A DNA stretch of 64,000 bases from Stutzerimonas stutzeri. GTDB taxonomy: Bacteria; Pseudomonadota; Gammaproteobacteria; Pseudomonadales; Pseudomonadaceae. The translations under genes and the position numbers were made by a program. Shown here in pieces: positions 8,144-16,627 of this stretch (its first letter is position 1; every line of letters begins with the position of its first letter). Location of the stretch: assembly GCF_013522825.1 (NCBI RefSeq), contig NZ_JAAMQZ010000001.1, positions 234,706 through 298,705 on the forward strand, read 5' to 3'. The notes below the pieces were generated by a model, which was not told the origin of the DNA, ran no database searches, and saw only the letters and a list, made by a program, of their open reading frames with translations.

Positions 8144-8932
8144 ATGTTCCAGCACCTTTCGCGGCTCTTGCTGGCTACAGCCCTTCTTCTCGGCAGCCTT
8201 CCCGCTCACGCCGCCATCAGCGACGCCGAGGCCGTGAACCGCGCCGGCATGCAGCGCATGCTCAGCCAGCGTATCGCCAAGAGCTACCTGATGATCGGCA
8301 CCGAGACCCGCGCCGAACTGGCCATCAAGCAACTCGATCTGAGCGTCGCCACGCTTGAGGAAAATACCCAGCTGCTCGCCGAATACGCCCCGACGCCTGC
8401 AATACGCGCCGCACTGAACGAAGCACAGGAAACCTGGCAGCACTTTCGTGAAGCCGCACTTTCCAGTCCGAGCAAGAGCGGATCGCTGGAGACGCTCAGG
8501 CTCAGCGACACCTTTCTAGCCCAGAGCGAGAAGCTGGTGGGATTGATCGAGCAGCACAGCGGCAGTCAGGTCGCCGGGCTGGTCAACCGCAGCGGTCGCC
8601 AGCGCATGCTCAGCCAGCGCATCGCCAAGCTGTACCTGGCCCTGAGCTGGCGGCTGCCGGATGACCGGCTGCACAACGACTTTCAAACGGCGGTGAAGGA
8701 ATTCGATACGGGGCTGCAGACGCTGCGCCAGGCGTTGCAGAATACACCCGAGATCAATCAGGAACTGGAGCGGATCGCAACACAATGGCGATTCGCCCAA
8801 GCCGGTTTCAGCCTCGCCGACGACTCCCGTTACGTGCCGACGGTCATCGTCACCACCACTGAAACCCTGCTGTGGAAGTTCGACGCGCTTACCCAGCGCT
8901 ACGAACGCCTCGCCCAGAGCAATAAGCCCTGA
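8144..8932 (+). CDS. Secreted protein with two PilJ/NarX-type sensor domains
   Basis: The protein is 262 residues from the ATG preceded by AAGGA; an in-frame ATG at 8120 has no ribosome site. A signal peptide (MFQHLSRLLLATALLLGS) is followed by two copies of the type IV pili/NarX N-terminal domain. Each copy begins with the sensor helix signature: AVNRAGMQRMLSQRIAKSY near residues 31-49 and LVNRSGRQRMLSQRIAKLY in the second half. These resemble the nitrate-binding P-box of NarX (RMQSYR). No second membrane segment, kinase or chemotaxis domain follows, so the protein should be free in the periplasm. It lies beside narXL; nitrate or nitrite binding is an inference. Confidence 0.82.
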   Translation: MFQHLSRLLLATALLLGSLPAHAAISDAEAVNRAGMQRMLSQRIAKSYLMIGTETRAELAIKQLDLSVATLEENTQLLAEYAPTPAIRAALNEAQETWQHFREAALSSPSKSGSLETLRLSDTFLAQSEKLVGLIEQHSGSQVAGLVNRSGRQRMLSQRIAKLYLALSWRLPDDRLHNDFQTAVKEFDTGLQTLRQALQNTPEINQELERIATQWRFAQAGFSLADDSRYVPTVIVTTTETLLWKFDALTQRYERLAQSNKP

Positions 8933-8945
8933 CGTAACGCACCGA

Positions 8946-9482
8946 CTACGGAGACGGCGTGCCTTTGCGGAAGGGGGCAGGCGACTGTTCCGGCGCGGCC
9001 TGGACAGAGGTCGGCTCATCACCCAGGCGAAACGGCTTCGGTGCCTCGTCAGGCAGCCGCCGGGTCGGCGGTTCGATCCGCTCGGGTTCAGGCTCGGGCC
9101 TTTCGCGAATCGCCAGCCAGGCCGCGGCGGCCAGTGCAGCGGCCAGTACCCGATAGATCAGCGAGGCGAGATCGAAGCCGATCAACGCGCCACCATCGAG
9201 CCACAGCGAAACCAGCCGCCCCAGCACCAGCGCCAGCAGAGTGATCATCAGCATTACCAGCGCCGGTCGTGCCCGCTCGGGCGCACGCGCGGCCCAAAGC
9301 AGGAACAGCGCCAGCCCCAGTTGCAAGCCACCGTAATAGACACGCATATGGCTGACCGAAGCGCTTTCCATGAGCAGCATGCCGTTGAGATTGGCCATTT
9401 CGTAGGGCCGCACCCAATAAGCCAGACTGAGGCCCGCCATGAGCACGGCCTGTACGATCAGCACGAAGCGGGCAAAACGCAT
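8946..9482 (-). CDS. DUF4345-like small membrane protein
   Basis: This 178-residue protein has four hydrophobic segments in its first about 125 residues (MRFARFVLIVQAVLMAGLSL is the first). The arrangement resembles DUF4345 proteins (MRVYYGGLQLGLALFLLWA is the typical second segment). The last 50 residues form a proline- and glutamate-rich cytoplasmic tail (RERPEPEPERIEPP). The start at 9482 is preceded by GGGAG; a longer upstream frame has no coding character. It diverges from the DUF411 gene. Function is unknown. Confidence 0.7.
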   Translation of the reverse strand: MRFARFVLIVQAVLMAGLSLAYWVRPYEMANLNGMLLMESASVSHMRVYYGGLQLGLALFLLWAARAPERARPALVMLMITLLALVLGRLVSLWLDGGALIGFDLASLIYRVLAAALAAAAWLAIRERPEPEPERIEPPTRRLPDEAPKPFRLGDEPTSVQAAPEQSPAPFRKGTPSP

Positions 9483-9661
9483 CGAAAACTCCCTTGATGA
9501 CTCTCGCACCCCGAGCCCTATCCGACCCGCTCCGCCGGTGTTTGGTTCGCGGCAAACGACGGCATGGCGCGCCGCCAGCTGCGACATTCGCTCACAGTCA
9601 ACCCCTTGGGCAAGTCATGAGCAGGGCGTATCCTTCCCCTATTCTGTTCGGAGGATTCCCC

Positions 9662-10096
9662 ATGCGTCGTCTGCTGCTCGCCACCGTTCTTTTCGCCGGT
9701 CTCGCCCAGGCCGCCGAGCCCATCGCCATCGACGTACACCGCGATGCCAACTGCGGCTGCTGCAAGGACTGGATCAAGCATCTGGAAGACAACGGCTTTG
9801 CCGTGACCGATCACGTCGAACCAAACATGTCTGCAGTCAAGGCCAAGCTCGGCGTGCCGCATCGTCTGGGCTCCTGCCACACCGGCGTGATCGACGGCAA
9901 GTTCGTCGAAGGCCACGTACCCGCCGCCGACATCCTCAAGCTGCGTGCCCAGCCCGACCTGATCGGCGCGGCGGTTCCGGGCATGCCGATGGGCTCGCCG
10001 GGCATGGAAATGGGCGATCGCAAGGACGCCTATCAGGTCATCGGCCTGAACAAGCAGGGTCGCGAGTCGGTACTTAACAGCTACCCCGGTAACTAA
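9662..10096 (+). CDS. DUF411 periplasmic metal-binding protein
   Basis: The protein is 144 residues with a signal peptide (MRRLLLATVLFAGLAQA). It has the DUF411 hallmarks: a cysteine cluster near the mature N-terminus (DANCGCCKDWIKHLEDNGF), a second site (LGSCHTG), then GHVPAADI. A methionine-rich stretch (PGMPMGSPGMEMGD) looks suited to copper. Homologs are often linked to copper or silver resistance genes, but none is adjacent here. The ATG at 9662 follows a GGAGG ribosome site, so the longer upstream frame was rejected. Confidence 0.83.
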   Translation: MRRLLLATVLFAGLAQAAEPIAIDVHRDANCGCCKDWIKHLEDNGFAVTDHVEPNMSAVKAKLGVPHRLGSCHTGVIDGKFVEGHVPAADILKLRAQPDLIGAAVPGMPMGSPGMEMGDRKDAYQVIGLNKQGRESVLNSYPGN

Positions 10097-10149
10097 GCTG
10101 GAAGACGAAGCATCCCCCACGCGGAATTTGCGTGTGGCGAAGCAGGTCC

Positions 10150-10190
10150 AAGGGTCTGTTGCGGTTTCTGAAACGGCAACGGACCCTTTT
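10150..10190 (+). terminator. Long near-palindromic stem-loop, probable terminator
   Basis: AAGGGTC-T-GTTGC pairs with GCAAC-G-GACCCTT around an inner GTTTC/GAAAC stem, with a T-run (CCCTTTT) after it. It lies between the DUF411 gene and the metallopeptidase gene. The extended symmetry could also work on the opposite strand. Confidence 0.65.
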
Positions 10191-10269
10191 CGTTTGCGCC
10201 CTGTCGCGCCAGCGATGCAGAAGCACGTCACGAACCCTGGCCAGCGAGCCATTTGCGAAGGATGCGAAC

Positions 10270-11121
10270 ATGCGTTGGAAAAAGGCGCGGCGCAGCGACA
10301 ACGTAGTGGATGCCAGGGGCGGCAGTCGTGGCGGTCGGCTGAGCCTCGCCGGTATCGCCGTGGTCGTGGTGATCGGCCTGCTGTCCGGCCAGGACCCGCT
10401 GCAGATCCTCGGCCAACTGGCCAACCAGAGCGGTTCGCTCCCTACCCAGCAGGACAGCCCGGCAGCCAATGGCGATGATCCTCAGATAGCCTTTGTCCAG
10501 GCCATCCTCGGCGATACCGAAGACACCTGGCGCGCGCTGTTCCGGCAATCCGGCGGGCAGTATCGCGATCCGACGCTGGTGCTGTTTCGCGGCGGCGTCA
10601 ACTCGGCCTGCGGTTTCGCCAGTTCCGCCGTGGGTCCTTTCTACTGCCCCGGCGACCAGCAGGTTTACCTGGACCTGCAGTTCTTCGACGAAATGGCCTC
10701 GCGCTTCGCAGTGGCCGGCGATTTCGCCCAGGCCTACGTAATCGCCCACGAAGTCGGCCATCACGTGCAGACCCTGCTGGGCATATCCCGGCAGATGCAG
10801 GCGGCGCGTCAGCGCGGCGCACGGATGGAAGGCGACAACGGCCTGCTGGTGCGCCAGGAGTTGCAGGCCGACTGCTTCGCCGGCGTCTGGGCCTATCACG
10901 CCCAGCAACGCCATGACTGGCTCGAAGAAGGCGATCTGGAGGATGCACTGAACGCCGCCAGTGCCATCGGTGACGACCGCCTGCAGCAGCAGAGCCAGGG
11001 CCGGGTCGTCCCCGATGCCTTCACCCACGGCACCTCGGCGCAGCGGATGAAATGGTTTCGGACCGGTTTTGACAGCGGCGAACCGGCGCGCTGCGATACC
11101 TTCCAGACATCGCGCCTGTAG
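10270..11121 (+). CDS. ypfJ: YpfJ/KPN_02809-type neutral zinc metallopeptidase
   Basis: The protein is 283 residues from the ATG at MRWKKARRSDNVVDARGG, a conserved start for this family, with GAAGGA upstream. A single membrane segment (GIAVVVVIGLLSG) follows a short cytoplasmic tail, so the catalytic domain is probably periplasmic. The zinc motif is HEVGHH, and the downstream ELQADCFAGVWA carries the expected third ligand. Conserved ACGFASSAVGPFYCP is present. The physiological substrate of the family is not established. It stands alone, convergent with the next minus-strand gene. Confidence 0.85.
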   Translation: MRWKKARRSDNVVDARGGSRGGRLSLAGIAVVVVIGLLSGQDPLQILGQLANQSGSLPTQQDSPAANGDDPQIAFVQAILGDTEDTWRALFRQSGGQYRDPTLVLFRGGVNSACGFASSAVGPFYCPGDQQVYLDLQFFDEMASRFAVAGDFAQAYVIAHEVGHHVQTLLGISRQMQAARQRGARMEGDNGLLVRQELQADCFAGVWAYHAQQRHDWLEEGDLEDALNAASAIGDDRLQQQSQGRVVPDAFTHGTSAQRMKWFRTGFDSGEPARCDTFQTSRL

Positions 11122-11127
11122 CTCGCC

Positions 11128-11460
11128 TCAACCGATCCAGCTGAACACGGGCGCATCCGCGCCACTCTGTACCCGCACCTGCGCGCTGTGACGCAAACGC
11201 ACCAGCAGGCGCTTGCCGGCCTGGGCGCTACCGGCCATGGCTTCGAGCTGCGCCAGCAACTGCGGACCATCCACCTGCCCCGCTTCGCGCACCAGCTGCA
11301 ACGCGGCAAGCCAGAGGTCGTCCGACTCTGTGGCGCGCGCGGGCTGTCCACCCCGGACAAGATCCGGCAACTGCTGCGCCAGTTGCGCCCAGTCCTGATC
11401 ATCCATCTCGATGCTGAGATCCACTGATAGCTCGCCGATATGGCCGCGAATTCGAATCAC
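11128..11460 (-). CDS. Conserved hypothetical protein, 110 residues
   Basis: A small soluble protein starting MIRIRGHIGELSVDLSIEMD, with an acidic N-terminal strand pair and an alanine/leucine-rich helical middle (LAALQLVREAGQVDGPQLLA). No signal peptide or known motif is recognised. Its stop lies 6 bases from the ypfJ stop (convergent), and its start is about 70 bases from the divergent Zur-like box. Frame quality and clean boundaries support it as a real gene; function is unknown. Confidence 0.65.
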   Translation of the reverse strand: MIRIRGHIGELSVDLSIEMDDQDWAQLAQQLPDLVRGGQPARATESDDLWLAALQLVREAGQVDGPQLLAQLEAMAGSAQAGKRLLVRLRHSAQVRVQSGADAPVFSWIG

Positions 11461-11530
11461 CTGCGTGTCTCCTGGAAAAATCAGCGGAATGCTCCCATGC
11501 CACGCCAGGGCTGGCCAGCCGCACCTTCTT

Positions 11531-11543
11531 GTTATAATGTAAC
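11531..11543 (+). promoter_or_regulatory. Zur (zinc uptake regulator) box
   Basis: GTTATAATGTAAC closely matches the core of the gamma-proteobacterial Zur operator (GTTATAATATAAC), differing at one base. It lies 21 bases upstream of the His-rich DUF2796 gene start, where repressor binding would block transcription when zinc is plentiful. Confidence 0.75.
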
Positions 11544-11564
11544 GATAACTTCAAGGAGACCGAC

Positions 11565-12134
11565 ATGCGCCACCTGCTGCTTGCCCTTCCCTTCGCCCTG
11601 CTGCCAGCCATCACACATGCCGGCGAGCATCATCACCACGACCATCATCACGACGAGCATGCCAGCCTCGGCACCCACGAACACGGCGTCGCCCAGCTTG
11701 ACGCGGCGCTGGAGGGCACGCGCCTGGAAATCGAACTGCGCAGCCCGGCGGTGAACCTGCTGGGCTTCGAGCATGCTCCCAACAATGCCGCAGACAAGCA
11801 CAAGGTGGCAGACACGCGCGCGCAACTGGAGCAGCCGGACAGACTGTTCGGTCTGTCGACCGAAGCCGGCTGCAGACTCGATGAAACCAGCCTGGAAAGC
11901 CCGCTGTTCGCAGAAGGCGGCCATGATCATGCACAGCATGACGCCGGCATGCACAGCGATATCCATGCTCGATATCGCTATAGCTGCAGCGCGCCGGATG
12001 CGTTACCCGGTCTGGACCTTCAGGAATTGTTCGAGGCCTTTCCCGGCACCGAGAAGATCCAGGCGCAGGTCATCGGGCCGAACGGGCAGCAGGGCAAGCT
12101 ACTGCGCGCCGAGAAGGCGCGGATAACGTTCTGA
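11565..12134 (+). CDS. DUF2796 His-rich periplasmic zinc-associated protein
   Basis: The protein is 189 residues with a signal peptide (MRHLLLALPFALLPAITHA). The mature N-terminus is a dense histidine/aspartate tract (HHHHDHHHDEH), and a second one lies mid-protein (GGHDHAQHDAGMHSDIHARY), suggesting zinc capture. The start has a strong ribosome site (AAGGAG) just after the Zur-like box. It heads an operon with an ABC ATPase, a permease and a DUF3299 protein. From memory this matches the zinc-repressed PA4063-PA4066 cluster of P. aeruginosa. It probably binds zinc for the ABC system or is exported by it. Confidence 0.87.
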   Translation: MRHLLLALPFALLPAITHAGEHHHHDHHHDEHASLGTHEHGVAQLDAALEGTRLEIELRSPAVNLLGFEHAPNNAADKHKVADTRAQLEQPDRLFGLSTEAGCRLDETSLESPLFAEGGHDHAQHDAGMHSDIHARYRYSCSAPDALPGLDLQELFEAFPGTEKIQAQVIGPNGQQGKLLRAEKARITF

Positions 12135-12205
12135 TACAGGATGCCCGCCTGGCCTCTGCCCAAGGCAGTACACTCCGGCTTGCCGGCCACATCCAGATTC
12201 TGCCC

Positions 12206-12910
12206 ATGACTGCGCTGCTAGAACTTCATCAACTCGGTTTCGCCTGGCCTGGCCAGGCGGAGCTGCTGGACATCCCCACGTTCGTACTGGAACGCAACCA
12301 GAGCCTGTTCCTCAGAGGCCCCTCCGGCAGTGGCAAGACTACCCTGCTCGGGTTGATTGGCGGCGTGCAGAAAGCCGGGCGCGGAACAGTCCGCCTGCTG
12401 GACGAGGATCTCGGCGCGCTTTCGGCAAGCGCGCGGGATAGCTTTCGGGTCGATCACACCGGCTATATCTTCCAGCAGTTCAACCTGCTGCCCTTTCTTT
12501 CCGTGGCTGAGAACGTCGCGCTGCCCTGCCATTTCTCGCACCTGCGCAGCGAGCGGGCACGCGAGCGCTACGGCAGCGTCGAGCAGGCCGCTACCAGCCT
12601 GCTCACCCACCTTGGCCTGCCGGTCGAATTGTCCGGACGCCGCGCCGAGTCGCTTTCCATCGGCCAGCAGCAACGCGTCGCTGCGGCGCGCGCACTGATC
12701 GGTCAGCCCGAACTGGTGATCGCCGACGAGCCCACCTCGGCGCTGGATGCCGACAACCGCGAAGCCTTCCTGCAACTGCTGTTCGCTGAATGCCAGGCCG
12801 CCGGGTCGAGCCTGCTGTTCGTCAGTCATGACCAGAGCCTGGCCCCCCTGTTCGACCGCAACCTGTCGCTGGCCGAGCTCAACCGCGCCGCGCACCCTGC
12901 GGAGGCATGA
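12206..12910 (+). CDS. ABC transporter ATP-binding protein, MacB/LolD type
   Basis: This 234-residue ATPase has Walker A (GPSGSGKTTL), a Q-loop (FQQFNLLPFLSV), signature LSIGQQQR, Walker B with catalytic glutamate (LVIADEPTSALDA) and the H-loop histidine (LFVSHD). The family usually powers mechanotransmission or lipoprotein-release systems rather than simple import. It overlaps the permease gene by 4 bases (ATGA), and it lies downstream of the Zur-controlled DUF2796 gene, so its substrate or task is linked to zinc limitation. Confidence 0.9.
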   Translation: MTALLELHQLGFAWPGQAELLDIPTFVLERNQSLFLRGPSGSGKTTLLGLIGGVQKAGRGTVRLLDEDLGALSASARDSFRVDHTGYIFQQFNLLPFLSVAENVALPCHFSHLRSERARERYGSVEQAATSLLTHLGLPVELSGRRAESLSIGQQQRVAAARALIGQPELVIADEPTSALDADNREAFLQLLFAECQAAGSSLLFVSHDQSLAPLFDRNLSLAELNRAAHPAEA

Positions 12911-14178
12911 CGATGTTCCTGTTGCGCCTGGCGCTGGCGAGCCTGAACAACCGCCGCTTCACCGCCCTGCTCACGGTATTCGCCATCGCACTGTCGGTGT
13001 GCCTGCTGCTCGCCGTCGAGCGGGTGCGCAATGAAACCCGCGCCAGTTTCGCCAGTACCATCAGCGGCACCGACCTTGTCGTCGGCGCCCGCTCCGGCTC
13101 GGTGAACCTGCTGCTCTATTCGGTGTTCCGCATCGGCAATGCCACCAACAATATTCGCTGGGAGAGCTTCGAGCATTTCGCCAATCATCCACGCACGAGC
13201 TGGGCGATCCCCATTTCTCTCGGCGACTCCCATCGCGGTTATCGGGTAATGGGCACCAGCGAAGCCTATTTCGAGCACTACCGCTACGGTCGCAAACAGG
13301 CCCTGCAACTGGCCGAAGGCCGCCCCTTCGGCGAAGATCCTTTCGAGGTGGTGCTGGGCGCCGAAGTGGCCAAGGCGCTGAATTACAGGCTCGATGATCA
13401 GCTGGTGCTGGCTCATGGCGTCGCCGCGGTCAGCCTGGTCCGGCATGACGACAAGCCCTTTCGCGTGGCAGGCATCCTGCAACGCACCGGCACTCCGGTC
13501 GACCGCACGTTGCATATCAGCCTGGCCGGCATGGAGGCGCTGCATATTGACTGGCAGCACGGCATGCCGGCGCGCGGCGCGGCGCGCATCGATGCCGAGC
13601 AGGCCCGCCAGCTGGACCTGCAGCCGCAACAGATCACCGCCTTCCTGCTCGGTCTGGACAGCCGCATCGCCACCTTCACCCTGCAGCGCGAGATCAATCA
13701 GCATCCTGGCGAGCCGCTGCTGGCAGTGCTGCCCGGCGTAGCCCTGCAGGAACTCTGGAGCCTGATGGGTACGGCGGAAAAGGCGCTGTTCGTGGTTTCG
13801 CTGTTCGTCGTCTTCACCGGGCTGATCGGCATGCTCACGGCAATTCTCACCAGTCTCAACGAACGGCGTCGGGAAATGGCCATTCTGCGTTCGGTCGGCG
13901 CCCGCCCCTGGCATATCGCCGGGCTGCTGCTGGCCGAGGCTTTCAGCCTGGCGCTGGCCGGCGTGCTGTTCGGCCTGCTGCTTCTTTATCTGGCCATTGC
14001 GGTTGCCCAGTCGCCGTTGCAAAGTCATTACGGGCTCTACCTGCCGCTGGCCTGGCCGAGCGCCTACGAATGGTCGCTGCTGGGCGGCATCCTGCTGGCC
14101 GGGCTGCTGGTAGGCAGCGTGCCGGCCTGGCAGGCATACCGGCAATCCCTGGCCGACGGTCTGTCGATCCGCTCATGA
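12907..14178 (+). CDS. ABC transporter permease, MacB/FtsX type
   Basis: This 423-residue protein has the MacB/LolC topology: one N-terminal helix (residues about 15-35), a large periplasmic region, and three C-terminal helices with the FtsX-family sequence RREMAILRSVGARPWHI before the last two. It overlaps both neighbours by 4 bases, showing tight coupling with the ATPase upstream and the DUF3299 gene downstream. It is one half of an ABC complex that likely works with the His-rich protein in zinc-limited cells. Confidence 0.88.
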   Translation: MTMFLLRLALASLNNRRFTALLTVFAIALSVCLLLAVERVRNETRASFASTISGTDLVVGARSGSVNLLLYSVFRIGNATNNIRWESFEHFANHPRTSWAIPISLGDSHRGYRVMGTSEAYFEHYRYGRKQALQLAEGRPFGEDPFEVVLGAEVAKALNYRLDDQLVLAHGVAAVSLVRHDDKPFRVAGILQRTGTPVDRTLHISLAGMEALHIDWQHGMPARGAARIDAEQARQLDLQPQQITAFLLGLDSRIATFTLQREINQHPGEPLLAVLPGVALQELWSLMGTAEKALFVVSLFVVFTGLIGMLTAILTSLNERRREMAILRSVGARPWHIAGLLLAEAFSLALAGVLFGLLLLYLAIAVAQSPLQSHYGLYLPLAWPSAYEWSLLGGILLAGLLVGSVPAWQAYRQSLADGLSIRS

Positions 14179-14699
14179 GAAAAGCCATGCCACGCCTGCT
14201 GCTTGCCGCACTCTTCGCCCTTGTCGCTTCCCTTGCCTCAGCCGAGGTGCGCGAACTGCAATGGGCTGATCTGATCCCCGAGGGCGCCCCGCCGCCGCCC
14301 CCACCCCTGGCGCTACATGACCTGTCGCAACTGGCCGATGCCCTGGCCGCCGAAAGCGGACCTGCCGCGCCGCAGCAGTCCCCGGCGGAGCCGGTGGTCG
14401 AAGCGCTGGACGGCATCCGTGCCCGGCTACCGGGTTATATCGTGCCACTGGAAATCAGCGAGGAAGGACGGGTAACGGAGTTTCTTCTGGTGCCCTACTT
14501 CGGCGCCTGCATCCATGTACCGCCACCGCCGTCGAACCAGATCGTACACGCGACCAGCGAACTGGGGGTGAAGATGGATGCGCTCTATCAGCCCTTCTGG
14601 ATCGAGGGGCCGCTCAGGGTCGAACACGCCAGCAGCGAACTGGCCGAAGCCGGCTATCGCATGGACGCTCAGAAAATCAGGATCTACGAGCTGGAATAG
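14175..14699 (+). CDS. DUF3299 periplasmic protein
   Basis: The protein is 174 residues with a signal peptide (RLLLAALFALVASLASAE). The DUF3299 core is clear: GYIVPLEI, then TEFLLVPYFGACIHVPPPP with a conserved Cys-His pair, then SNQIVHA. The family is common in zinc-responsive or TonB/ABC contexts, but its function is not established. The ATG overlaps the permease stop by 4 bases. A proline run (PPPPPPLAL) follows the first strand. It is the last gene of the Zur-linked operon. Confidence 0.83.
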   Translation: MRKAMPRLLLAALFALVASLASAEVRELQWADLIPEGAPPPPPPLALHDLSQLADALAAESGPAAPQQSPAEPVVEALDGIRARLPGYIVPLEISEEGRVTEFLLVPYFGACIHVPPPPSNQIVHATSELGVKMDALYQPFWIEGPLRVEHASSELAEAGYRMDAQKIRIYELE

Positions 14700-14712
14700 G
14701 CGTCGGGCAGGA

Positions 14713-14727
14713 ACGGGCCATGCCCGT
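14713..14727 (+). terminator. Short hairpin after the Zur-linked operon
   Basis: ACGGGC / GCCCGT with a 3-base loop begins 14 bases after the DUF3299 stop. It lies in the convergent gap before the TonB2 operon end. It lacks a T-run, so terminator status is tentative. Confidence 0.35.
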
Positions 14728-14829
14728 GAAGCAAATCATGCCAGCAGGCTGGCCATGTTCGTGGGAATGGCCCACTCCTACGGCAGCCTTGCCTGGAGGT
14801 ACGCAGGGCATTCGTGGCCGCTAAATCGT

Positions 14830-15921
14830 TCAGTTGACGCTGGCGATCTGCCGCTCGCGCTGGAAGCTCAGTTCGCCCTCGGCCCACTCGCGCCAGACGC
14901 GCACCTTGCTTCGCTCGGCGCCCGCCCGTTCGGCCTGTTTCAAGGCATCGAGACCGGCTTGCCAGTGTGCCTGCTCAAGCTCCAGTTGCGCGACGTTCAG
15001 CCAGAACTTGGCGCTACCGGACTGCTCGGCCAGCTCACGGTAGATGCGCGCCGCCGGCGAGCGCTCACGAGCCTGCCACCAGAGCATGCCAAGCCGCTCA
15101 CGGCGCGCTGCATTGCTCGCCAGCAGGCCCGACTCCAGCATGCCCTGGAGCAGCTTCGCCCCCTGCCAGGGCTGTTCCGCCGCGCTGGCCAGCAGCACCA
15201 GATTGTCCAGCTCCGACTCACTGAAACGCACACCCTTGGCATGGGCGGCGCGCAAGGTGGCCAGGGCCTTGCCCTCGGCACCGGCCAGCTGTTGCAAGCC
15301 AGCCAGTTGCCGCCAGCCTCTGGCTTCATCGGGATGACGTACCAGCAGACGCCGCTGCCAGCGCTCTGCGGCTTCATAGCGTTTCAGCTCGGCATTGACT
15401 GCCACCAGAAACTGCAACCAGGTATCGGCAGCTTTGGGATTGGCCTGCACATAACGTTCGGCAAGGGGCAGCGCCTTGGCGTGCTGCCCCAGCCCCTGAT
15501 AGGCCTGCACCAGCATCTGCAAGACATCCTCACTGGCCTGGGCAGGCGAGCCAAGCAGGCTGACAACCTTCGCGTAACGCCCCTGCAGCAGGTTCAGCCG
15601 GGCCAGATTCAGGCGTTCGCCGGCCACTTGCTCCTCATCCAGCTTGCCGCTGGCGACGGCCTTCTCCAACAGCTCCAGTGCCTGCTTGCCGTTACCTTCG
15701 GCCCAGGCGAGATAGGCCTGGCTGCGCCACAGCAGAGCCTGTTCAAGACTGTCCGGCTTGGCCTCGGCCTGATCCAGAGCCTTGCGTGCCGCGCTGTAGT
15801 CGCCCTTTTCCTGGGCAGTCTGGGCACGCTCCAGCGCTCTGAACACGGCAGGATCGATACTTTGCGCGGCCTGTGTACTGGCCACGAACAACAGTGAAAT
15901 CAACAGCAGGAAACGTGGCAT
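14830..15921 (-). CDS. TPR-repeat periplasmic protein of the TonB2-type system
   Basis: The protein is 363 residues with a signal peptide (MPRFLLLISLLFVASTQAAQ). The remainder is a chain of tetratricopeptide-like helices (for example AQTAQEKGDYSAARKALDQA and LNLARLNLLQGRYAKVVSLL). It is the last gene of a six-gene operon; its start lies just after the tonB stop at 15923. TPR proteins are regular partners in TtpC-type TonB systems, probably as periplasmic scaffolds. Confidence 0.82.
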   Translation of the reverse strand: MPRFLLLISLLFVASTQAAQSIDPAVFRALERAQTAQEKGDYSAARKALDQAEAKPDSLEQALLWRSQAYLAWAEGNGKQALELLEKAVASGKLDEEQVAGERLNLARLNLLQGRYAKVVSLLGSPAQASEDVLQMLVQAYQGLGQHAKALPLAERYVQANPKAADTWLQFLVAVNAELKRYEAAERWQRRLLVRHPDEARGWRQLAGLQQLAGAEGKALATLRAAHAKGVRFSESELDNLVLLASAAEQPWQGAKLLQGMLESGLLASNAARRERLGMLWWQARERSPAARIYRELAEQSGSAKFWLNVAQLELEQAHWQAGLDALKQAERAGAERSKVRVWREWAEGELSFQRERQIASVN

Positions 15922-15922
15922 G

Positions 15923-16627
15923 TCAGCGTTCTCCTTGCAGGCGGAAATGCAGGGTCTTGACGGCTTCACGGGAGACCGCGACACCATTTTCAGTACGCGG
16001 CGCAAAGCGCCAGCGTGCCGCGGCACGGCGTGCTTCACGGTCGAAGATATTGCGTGGCGAGGCTTCGAGTACGCGGATGTTCTCCACCCGGCCCGCCGGA
16101 TTGATGGTGAAGGCGAGCTTGATATGCCCCTCGATGCCCTGCTGCCGCGCACGGTAGGGATATTCCGGGCGCACATCATTGAGCGGCATCACTTCATTTT
16201 CCGGCCCGCCCGGCTGGCTGGTCGCCGCCCCTGCGTTTGCCGGTGGCGCGGCGGCAGGCGGAGCGGCTCCCGCCGTAAGGCCGGCGAGGCTCGGCGAGGG
16301 CGCTGCTGCAATGGAGAGTCCGGTGTCGATGCTCGGCAGATCGAGATCGAGCTTGGGCAAACTGGCGTCCGGTGTGCTCATATTCTGGGTCGGCGTCGGC
16401 TGCTGCGGCGTTTTCGGCTGCGGTGGCTGTGGCGCCTGCTGTCGGGAACGGGTTGCACTCTCCTCGTTGCGCCCATCCATACGGACGAAATTGGCGATGG
16501 GTACCCGCTCATCATCGATCTGACTCCGTGGCGGGCTGACCATGCTCAACATCAGCGCGAACAGCAGCAGCGCCACTACACAGGCGATGACGAAAGACAG
16601 TCCCAGGCGAGCCAGCGCTGGACGCAT
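15923..16627 (-). CDS. tonB: TonB-family energy transducer (TonB2 type)
   Basis: This 234-residue protein has one N-terminal membrane segment (FVIACVVALLLFALMLSMV), a proline-rich spacer spanning the periplasm, and a C-terminal TonB domain (RPEYPYRARQQGIEGHIKL, then RWRFAPRTENG). The transducer couples the ExbB/ExbD proton channel to TonB-dependent receptors. Overlap and spacing with exbD (1 base shared) show co-translation. Confidence 0.9.
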   Translation of the reverse strand: MRPALARLGLSFVIACVVALLLFALMLSMVSPPRSQIDDERVPIANFVRMDGRNEESATRSRQQAPQPPQPKTPQQPTPTQNMSTPDASLPKLDLDLPSIDTGLSIAAAPSPSLAGLTAGAAPPAAAPPANAGAATSQPGGPENEVMPLNDVRPEYPYRARQQGIEGHIKLAFTINPAGRVENIRVLEASPRNIFDREARRAAARWRFAPRTENGVAVSREAVKTLHFRLQGER

